Part shown: positions 56,322 to 64,000 of the stretch, in pieces
Layout of the letters: every line of letters begins with the position of its first letter
How positions within the stretch are numbered: the first letter of the stretch is position 1
Assembly: GCA_027919835.1 (NCBI GenBank)
Contig: JANVFP010000023.1
Location: 124,001 to 188,000, forward strand
Reading direction: 5' to 3'
Source: Lentinula raphanica
Taxonomy: Eukaryota; Basidiomycota; Agaricomycetes; Agaricales; Omphalotaceae
Length of the DNA stretch: 64,000 bases
Made by a program: the position numbers and the translations under genes
The notes under the pieces: generated by a model
What the model was told of the DNA's origin: nothing
Database searches by the model: none
What the model saw: only the letters and a program-made list of their open reading frames with translations

Positions 56322-57489
56322 CTCTTCTGTTTGTCTACTTGCCTCCGTGTATTTTTTACCCCTGATTTGTTCGTCGAACAACGTCTTCTTGCTGTCTTCA
56401 CGAGCCCTTCGAAGTCTCGCCGCCAGATTGACAAGCCTGACATATGCACGGAAGGGGAAGAATGAAACCAGATGTTGATCCTTCTTGTTTACAGACTCAG
56501 TGTCCCGGCCCAAAATCTAGTCACAAGGAGTATTACTGGGTAATATCCAGTCCGAACGACAACATGACCATCATGTCCAGGTTCTGCAGAGTACAGACTC
56601 GGTGTATTCGTCAATCGGCAGTCGATCATCCGCGGCGCTGTTGCCAATCTTATTAGCTGCGGGGGCCATTCAGTAGGCGCCACTGGGCTGTATCAGGGTG
56701 TACCTCAACTACTTGATTTGCGGGTAACAAAGGTAAAGGAGAGTAGAATGGAGGACTCAAGGAGGCTAGCTGCTCGGATATCCCGTCGGGATCATTCATC
56801 GTATTCGTGCAGATTCGTGCTTGCTACGAGGAACCGGGTGTCGGGATGTGCCCAGAGTCGGGAATCTGACAGGTTCGTGGCATGCCTCGAGCGAGATGTA
56901 GACTGATGTGGAGTAAAGGCTGGTTAGATGGTTCGAGCCCGAGAATGTTCAACGGAGCGCGCTAAATACCAGAGAGGTCTACAACATTGTCAGCCATTCT
57001 GTCACTTATCCAGTTACCTCGTTTCGAAGACCTACGTATAAGTACTGGCAGTTCAACGATTGAAGATTGTACTTAACATAGATGATTATTGCAAAACGAC
57101 ATGATGTTCAGGATTCGTCTTGCTTTGTTGACTGAAACTTTCATGGTGATGTTCAGGTACATACCCAAAATTCAGAACAAGTTAATTCCTGTTGATTCAG
57201 CAAAGGCTTGAGATGAAATTCGGGAGCCCAGCTCCATATACGCTGGGGGAACTCCAGAATTGAATGCGAGGCTCTGCAGTTCATTGAAGTGGTTTGTTTT
57301 ATCCCAGGCGGCACATTTGGCGCGCAAGCACGCCATCCCCGAGCACTTATAACAAAATCAAGTCATGCCTCTTACCCCGAATTTTTTCTCTGTCCTACTC
57401 AGTACATACTCCTTGGTTTCTGCTTTTCTGTTCTTCCTATCACTACCAGGGCGTGTCCGTCCCATATTCTGCTCATCCACAGATCCAAA
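56322..57489. other. Intergenic, no gene seen
   Basis: 3' flank of PPE1 and promoter of the fusion gene. GGTTCGAGCCC near 56933 resembles a tRNA B box, but no cloverleaf forms around it. An in-frame upstream ATG at 57289 is judged 5' leader. Confidence 0.4.
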
Positions 57490-60400
57490 ATGGCCCCAAT
57501 AATCGATACAAAGGCCGCCGCCGTTCACCATGATTTACCCACCCCAGATCCAGAGACACCTATAAGGCCTCGTCAACCATACAAGCTGTCAACACTGTGT
57601 GTTGCAGTTGAGAATCCGTCGATGAAGGACCAATATGGCAGTAGCTCTGTGCCAATTTACCAGAGTGCAACGTTCAAAGGCGTTGGGAACGAGTACGATT
57701 ATTCTAGAAGTGGTAATCCCACACGAAGCCATCTAGGTGTGTATCTTTTCGTCCAGTTATGTCTTCAGCCTTTGACATGGTATACTCAATAGAACATCAT
57801 ATCGCAAAGATATCATCTGCTTCGCGCGCATTCGCCGTTTCCTCGGGAATGGCCGCTTTAGATGTCATCCTACGCTTGCTCAAACCCGGAGATGAAGTGA
57901 TTGCTGGCGACGATCTCTACGGTGGAACCAATCGACTACTCACCTTCATCCGCACCCATGTCGGTGTCACGGTCCATCATGTAGATACCACCGACCCCAA
58001 CGCTGTCATTCCCTTCATTCATCCGACCAAGACTGCCATGGTTCTCCTAGAGTCACCTACGAATCCGTTACTCAAGATCGCCGATCTCGCACTCATCAGT
58101 AAAGAGGTCAAGGAACGTGCACCGAATGCTATTGTCGTTGTTGACAACACGATGATGAGCCCGTATCTACAAAGACCTTTAGAACATGGAGCCGATATTG
58201 TATACGACAGTGCGACAAAATATCTGAGCGGACACCACGATCTCATGGCGGGTATGATTACCTGTAACAGAGACGATCTGGCCAAGGTTCGTTGCTCTTG
58301 ATTGAGGCCTTTCAGTCTATCCTCCTTACATGCCTTCTGTTTACAGCAAATAGCTTTCACCATCAACAGCGTTGGAAACGCGCTAACTCCAATTGACTGT
58401 TTCTTACTCCTCCGAGGGGTCAAAACGATGGCCGTGCGTATGGATCGCCAACAGACCACTTCCCAGCTCGTCGCCACCTACTTGTATTCTCTCGGGTTCA
58501 AAGTTCACTACCCCGGTCTTGCTGACCACCCTGGTCGTGAAATTCACCAGCGTATCTCAGACGGTAACGGTGCTGTGTTGAGCTTCGAAACAGGCGACAA
58601 AGAACTCAGTGAGAAAATCGTTGGTAGTACGAGACTCTGGGGAATCAGTGTGAGCTTTGGCTGCGTGAACAGCTTGATCAGTATGCCTTGTGTCATGTCG
58701 TACGTTGCCAGAATTTTCACCCGTTGGAAACGTGATACTAAGTGAGGCTTTTGTGTTCAGACACGCTTCCATTGATCCTGCTATTCGAGCTGCTCGTGGT
58801 CTGCCGGAGGATCTTATTCGTCTGTGTGTCGGAATAGAGGATCCATCGGACCTTCTAGATGATCTCGAACGCGCTCTCATCGATGCTGGAGCCATCGCGC
58901 TGAGTGCACAGCAAAACAAGTATGTCCGAGTCCCACCTGCTCATGCGGTCTTGAACAAGGCCGTGGAACAACTTGCTATCGGAAGCAGTAGTAGCAAGGG
59001 AGTAGTAGATCAGGAGTGGTTTGTTAGTGCACCTGGCAAGGTTATCTTGTTTGGTGAACATGCCGTTGTCCATGGCGTAGTAAGTCCCTTCAACCTAATT
59101 TTATCCTTGTTTATTTCACCGCCCCATTCTGACTCTTCCTTCAACCTTTTGTGTTTGTAGACCGCAATCGCAGCTTCGGTTGATCTTCGATGTTATGGCT
59201 TGGCCACACCAAGAAACGATGGAAAGCTGTCTACACGTTTCATCGATATAGACAATTTCGAAGCTGAATGGGATATTGACTCGCTGCCCTGGAGTGCGTC
59301 CGCACCACTGGGTCATAATGAGAGGCACCCAGAAGACCTGGATTCACACTTGATTGAGGCTATCCAAACTGGCCCACTCGGCAATCTAGATACGGATAAG
59401 AGCCAAGCACGCAACGCTGCACTGGCCTTCCTTTACATGTACATCAAACTGGCGAATGTTCATAGGTATGTAGATTGAGATATCCTACTGACTCCGACCC
59501 TCGTTCACCATTCTCAACTGACCTTATCTTCTTTCCACGATCAGACCCTCGGTGCATTTTGCTGTACGCGCGACACTTCCTGTAGGTGCAGGCCTCGGAT
59601 CTTCAGCATCCTTTTCTACCTGTGCGGCTACCTCGCTCCTATTGCTCTCCCAGCGTATTACCCTTCCTTCGATACCTCCACCCATATCCGCGGACCATCC
59701 TCATCTTCACCATCACGGCCGACACGCGCTCGAAAAGCACAGTGCTGAAGAGGCGAACCGATGGGCGTTCATCGCTGAGAAAATCTTGCACGGCAATCCG
59801 AGTGGGGTCGACAATAGTGTCGCCGTATTTGGCGGTGCGTTAACGTATAATAGACCTGGATTTGGGAAGCCAAGTGGGATGGAGAGTATTCAAGGGTGTG
59901 TTCATTTGTCTCATCGCGAAACTGGTTTGGAGGCCGAGTTTTCACATTTGGCTATTTCTAGATTTGGCTCATTGCGCTTCCTCTTAACCAACTCTAAGAT
60001 TCCTCGAAACACCAAGAAACTCGTGGCAGGCGTGGGCTTGATGAAGCAAGAGGTAATCCCTGGTCTTCCTCGTCGAATTTAGGAATAAATATTGATCACA
60101 TTTGTGCAGCAACCAGAATATGTCGGTTCCATCCTTGACGCGATTGAGAATATCAGTGCTCAAGCCAAGCGTTCATTGGCCGACTCATCCGAGTTTGGAC
60201 GCGATAATTTGCTACGTGATTTATCGGTTAGTTTATCGAGTCCTGAGATCCCGGTGTATTTGGTCCTAATACCTCTATTGACACCTTATGCTTCCAGGTC
60301 ATGATCAATGAGAACCATAAACACCTTGTTTCCCTCGGCGTTTCGCATCCTTCGTTGGAGACCATCAGAGAAAAGACGGCAGCTCCTCCGTATAACCTGA

Positions 60401-60852
60401 GCACGAAACTCACAGGTGCTGGAGGTGGTGGTTGTGCTGTCACTTTGATTCCTGATGGTAAGTATCCACATCTTAGTTTAGCACCCGGTGTTTGTCCTTT
60501 GCCCTTTCAACGTTTGAGTTACCCTTTGGTTGTGAAATTGACTATTCGGTTTCTGTTTTTAGATTTTAGCGAGGCCTTGATGACCGACTTACTCTCCGAA
60601 CTCGTCGAATGTGGCTTTGATCCTTACTTGACGTCAGTTGGAGGAAGCGGGCTGGGTATCTTGTCTCCATACCCAGAGCACAGGAACACGAATGTAACCG
60701 TGAATGCGCCCGGACAAGTGACACCTCCGGAAACACCAGATGAGACAGCGGATCGTATAGACGGAGGCTCGTTCCAGTCGTTGTTCGAAACCAAATCGTT
60801 GTCGGAGCTCACAGGCTGGGCCAATGACTTGGGCAAATGGCTCTATGTCTAA
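57490..60852 (+). CDS. Fusion protein: cystathionine beta-lyase-type PLP enzyme + mevalonate kinase
   Basis: Nine exons (57490-57736, 57793-58286, 58347-58699, 58761-59079, 59161-59465, 59545-60052, 60110-60226, 60298-60457, 60563-60852) splice in frame to 930 aa. Residues ~30-410 are a Cys/Met-metabolism PLP enzyme: YDYSRSGNPTRSHLEHHIAK, SSGMAALDVILRLLKPGDEV, DDLYGGTNRL, PLP lysine in YDSATKYLSGHHDLMAG, end RLCVGIEDPSDLLDDLERAL. After a ~40-residue linker (LSAQQNKYVRVPPAHAV, GSSSSKG), residues ~450-930 are mevalonate kinase: VSAPGKVILFGEHAVVHG, LPVGAGLGSSASFSTCA, NPSGVDNSVAVFGG and KLTGAGGGGCAVTLI. Exon 58761-59079 spans the junction, with no stop and no Met between the domains, so the kinase has no start of its own. 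Both active-site sets look complete. Confidence 0.88.
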
Positions 60853-61159
60853 AGAAGATCTAATGCTCTGTAAAATATACTCGGAAGTAATGCTATCTTC
60901 ATAATTAAATCACCATCAAATATTTCTTTTGCCCGTCCGCGAGGTGTAGGTTAAGTCTTATACTGTAAGATTTCTAGGACCAATCTCCTACACACGGTAG
61001 GTCAAAAAACAATAGGCTTCCTAAATTCTAGTTCGTTGAAAGTAAGTAGTTATCTTACTGGATAGTAGAACTTGGATGGCAAGTTACATGATGTATGTAT
61101 TCTGGTTATCGAAGGTATATAGGCAGTATCGAACAGGCTTTCGAATTTCATTGACTATA
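60853..61159. other. Convergent 3' flanks, no gene seen
   Basis: Separates the ends of the fusion gene and the terpene synthase gene. A/T-rich; no ORF. Confidence 0.45.
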
Positions 61160-62464
61160 TCAATCGCTTTCGGACCCAGTGTCCTTTATTGATTCTTTTG
61201 GCAAATAAGGACTGAGATGAACAACTCTTGTCTCTTTGACTTCCAGGAATTTAGCACCGAAATATCGCTGCGATTCAAAGCTCCAGCTGCAGTTGCATTC
61301 TCAATATGTATGTCGCATTGGGTTCATGGAATGCATGCCACTCACTCGAGATTACCCCGTACCCAACGAATTGTGGCGGCCAGCCAACGAGAAACGTCGA
61401 CGTCGATTTCAGGGCCCCATGATGGAAGACGTTCTCGAGCCTCCACATAACGATCCATGAGCTGCTTGAAGTGAGCACCAACATTATCGGAGGCAGCTTG
61501 TAGATTGATATTCTTCTCTTTCATGAGCACAGTAAGGATGTTGTTGCCGTCTAATCCTCTACTTTGCTCCATATCATATGAATATAGATCCTGGAAGGGT
61601 GGGAATAAGCATCATTAGGACATGTGAGAACACAGGACCTAGTACATTTGGCAACCAGACCATGTCAAGAGCGGCCCAGTACGCCTCCATGAAAGTTGAG
61701 TCATCGACAACTTCCTGTGGCAAATCGATGCCAAGTGCTTGTTCAATAAGCCCAAAGCACAATCGTACAGCGCTATTCCCTCGACGAACGATAATGTAGG
61801 AGGCGAGATCAAGAATTTCGTCTTGTTCGCGGAGCTCCGCTTCCTTCGAAACACATTCGATATAATCAGCAAAGTAGAGCAGAAACCTGCGTGCCGCATT
61901 AGGACCCATGGAGTTCATATGTCGTTCTCTGAAGCTACAAAACACCGCGTTAGAATGCGAGATGAATTATGAGTCTGTTCACATACTCTTTGGTAATCTT
62001 GCAAAGGGTCGATCCGTCGTCGAAATCTGGGTCCCGCATTGCATTGAGAGCTAGACAGATTTTCGATCCGTGTGGTCACATTGTTGAGAGCAACTCTACG
62101 CACAGATCTGCCCAGTGGTGCGAGCATCCTTGCCGTTCTGCGTGTCACTGATTTCATCAATAACAAACAGAACATTAATGAAATCACAACAAGTTCTGAA
62201 TTGCTTGTACCTGAAAGACAGTATTGAGGAGGTAGGGTGATACGTCCAGAGATTATCTTACCCAGCATAGGGATATACATGAGCCACTAACAGCTCGTTG
62301 CAACTTTGCTTGAAGAATGCCTTTTGGCGGTCGACGAAGACATCATAGCTGTTAATCCATTCTGCGGATTCTGCACCAGCTTCTTTATAGTGAGGATTTA
62401 TATCCCCCTCCAAAGGGCATACAGCAAAAAGGTCGGGAAGTGAGAATTGTCGGGTTTGAGACAT
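61160..62464 (-). CDS. Sesquiterpene synthase, class I (protoilludene-synthase-like clade)
   Basis: Six exons (62464-62262, 62210-62104, 62050-61987, 61934-61646, 61590-61346, 61286-61160) give 344 aa, the usual length. The enzyme ionises farnesyl diphosphate and cyclises it. Metal motifs: Asp-rich [14 protein letters not shown] (DExxD variant) and NSE triad [10 protein letters not shown]. Other family marks: [87 protein letters not shown] and [10 protein letters not shown]. The overall pattern resembles mushroom enzymes of the 1,11-cyclising (trans-humulyl, delta-6-protoilludene) clade; the product cannot be known from sequence. Two introns needed care: acceptors at 62051 and 61287 were chosen because only they give [11 protein letters not shown] and NLDWSFE. 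Confidence 0.93.
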
Positions 62465-63495
62465 TAATATTTAGGAATAGGTTGAAGGAAACCGCGAGTT
62501 CGCCAGTGATATCTCAGCTGGATCGACATACCTTTTATACGGTCTCAGCTGAGGCACTGGGATCAGTTCAAAACCAAACTCCCATCCACACATATTGGCC
62601 AGTACTAACGCTGGTATGAAGATGCTCCTGACTGCATAGGGAGCTCAAAGAATTGACGATAAGATTCGAGATGAATTATAGATGTGCAGTTAGTACTGTA
62701 ACACGAAGTTGGTAAATTTACCAAAAGACCTTTTGATTGCCTAGCTAGGCTAGCCGCGACAATCCAGATATGAACCTACCTTGTGGTGGTAGGGTGTTGA
62801 AAGAGGGCCCCTTACTAGTGTAAGCGCCGGGGTTGACCAAGTTTCCAGATTCCCAGGCTGCCCGTTCAAGCTCAAGCTCAAGACTAAGTGCACGAATGGC
62901 TCCAATTGGCATTATTGAATCAATCTTTCTTTGAGATATATTCGAATGAACTAGTAGGCTTGAAGATTTCTCTTGCATTCCTACTACTAGGCCACTTCCG
63001 ACTAGTAGCAAAGCCCCTCACGCAAGGAGCTACAGGATTTTGAAGACAACTTTTGATAATACTTATCGAAACAAATCGTTATCGGTATGAGACTTTCCGC
63101 CACAGTAATTTACATGTGCATGAGAAGGACATCGGCAGTAACACACACACCACGTCGTAAGCTCATTCGTTTCTTGATAAGTTCATTGACAGAATGAATC
63201 AGTGCCAAACTCTCCAATATACCACCTGCTATTACACTCCGAGTCCATCGTCATCGAAGTTTCTGGTAGCGGGGAATCACTCAGCAGTGAGCGCAGATAG
63301 ATGGTAGTCCCCGTCTCTTTCGGCTCTGGGTGTCATACCAGAAGATTGTAGATTGGTGCATCTCCAAGCTCCAATCATTGTGGCCGATATGGCATTACAT
63401 TCTAGTCCATCGAGTTCAAATGAAGGCCACTTACTCAAGTTTGCATGGATTGTAGTGTAGTGTTCAACGTCATAATGTAATGAGCAATGCCATCC
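62465..63495. other. Intergenic, terpene synthase promoter and beyond
   Basis: Holds the promoter of the terpene synthase, then sequence with no supported gene. A minus-strand ORF at 62745-63011 is not convincing. The decayed terpene synthase begins at the right. Confidence 0.4.
62531..62540 (-). promoter_or_regulatory. TATA box of the terpene synthase gene
   Basis: On the minus strand GTATAAAAGG, about 67-76 bp before the ATG at 62464. Motif and distance are right; no other evidence. Confidence 0.55.
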
Positions 63496-64000
63496 TCAAG
63501 TTCAGAGTGCGGGCCCATGATGGAAGACGTTCTCGAGCGTCCGATGGATGATGACTCATGGATTCAGAATGTTTGAAAACTTTGAATGGCAGGACTCACT
63601 CATGTAGTCGGATGCAGCCCGATACAGCTTGTTGATTTCCTGTTGTACATACTCAGTTTCCATTTTTTGGAAGCAGTGTGACAATGTTGCTGCCATCATC
63701 TAGAGACTTTTCAGTTTTGCTCCATATCGGAGTATCATACATCCTGGAAGGTGAGGGAAAATAAGAATTAAGATATGAGACCCACACCTTCTCAAAACAC
63801 CGAGGACTCAGTCAATGGCAGCCCAGTAGTATTAGCATACCGAGGCTCAGAGCGTATTCAGACTGAGAATGTCATGAAGCAAAGTCGTCCAGAGCTACTC
63901 GACGAGACTCATGAAGACGATAGTCACAATTTCCTTCAGCCCTCAAAGCACAATTGTTATATCGTGAACAACAAATTTTGAAATAGTACAATTTGAACCT
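63496..64000 (-). pseudogene. Decayed sesquiterpene synthase, truncated by the window edge
   Basis: Minus strand. Short stretches match the intact gene: TACTACTGGGCTGCCATTGA (YYWAAID, compare AYWAALDMV) near 63820, a degenerate NSE region near 63740 (DMEQ-like but frameshifted), NIVTLL, EYVQQEINKLYRAASDYM near 63620, and GAACGTCTTCCATCATGGGC (ERLPSW) near 63515, the last nearly identical at DNA level to the intact copy. Stop codons and frameshifts separate these pieces, so no product is possible. The 5' part lies beyond the window. Confidence 0.7.

Noticed and set aside
56925..56960. GGTTCGAGCCC, a tRNA B-box-like phrase
   Set aside because: No acceptor or anticodon stem can be formed around it.
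61275..61345. Terpene synthase ending at the in-frame stop right after GNLE
   Set aside because: A GTGAGT donor overlaps that point, and splicing to 61286 restores the family C-terminus [10 protein letters not shown].

Overview
The window is nuclear DNA of a filamentous basidiomycete, almost certainly an Agaricomycete. The genes carry many short GT-AG introns (about 45-75 nt). The RAS protein, the STE3-type pheromone receptor, the SRPK-like kinase and the class I sesquiterpene synthase are all of the mushroom type, and two of the three tRNA genes contain short introns just 3' of the anticodon. I rebuilt 27 protein genes exon by exon, and nearly every model closes in frame. I found no CRISPR array, rRNA gene or intact transposase.

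Layout, left to right. 0-12 kb: tRNA-His, the ribosome-biogenesis factor NOP12, two orphan proteins (one secreted), a zinc-independent MDR oxidoreductase and an SRPK-like kinase. 13-27 kb: a STE3 pheromone receptor, tRNA-Val, a small secreted orphan, then secreted or extracellular enzymes (gamma-glutamyltransferase, amidohydrolase, pectinesterase) and a fungal BTG/Tob protein. 27.5-28.3 kb: two hairpin elements in opposite orientation. 28-31.7 kb: an alpha/beta hydrolase and a SAM methyltransferase. 32-39.6 kb: three tandem copies of an orphan single-pass membrane or secreted protein gene, with a 427-bp non-autonomous transposon between copies two and three. 40-49 kb: another methyltransferase, two paralogous secreted orphans flanking trimethyllysine dioxygenase and tRNA-Gly, and a CIA30 complex I assembly factor. 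49.8-56.3 kb: RAS, a DUF1295 membrane protein and protein phosphatase methylesterase. 57.5-64 kb: a cystathionine beta-lyase/mevalonate kinase fusion gene, then a sesquiterpene synthase and the decayed remains of a second one at the edge.

The most unusual items are: (1) a single gene joining a PLP-dependent cystathionine lyase to mevalonate kinase, the junction lying inside one uninterrupted exon with no internal ATG before the kinase; (2) a secreted-protein gene (42.2-43.7 kb) whose linker is built from serially duplicated, frame-neutral micro-exons of 24-39 nt, with a paralogue at 45.5-46.7 kb whose linker is instead a tandem repeat inside one exon; (3) the three-gene tandem array, which also carries conserved 21-nt micro-exons; (4) two hairpin elements whose arms differ between copies but stay perfectly complementary within each copy.

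Functional links: mevalonate kinase supplies the isoprenoid pathway that feeds farnesyl diphosphate to the neighbouring sesquiterpene synthase. STE3 and RAS belong to mating and morphogenesis signalling, but they lie far apart here and no pheromone precursor was seen. Pectinesterase, gamma-glutamyltransferase, the amidohydrolase and the orphan secreted proteins give the middle of the window a secretome-rich character.
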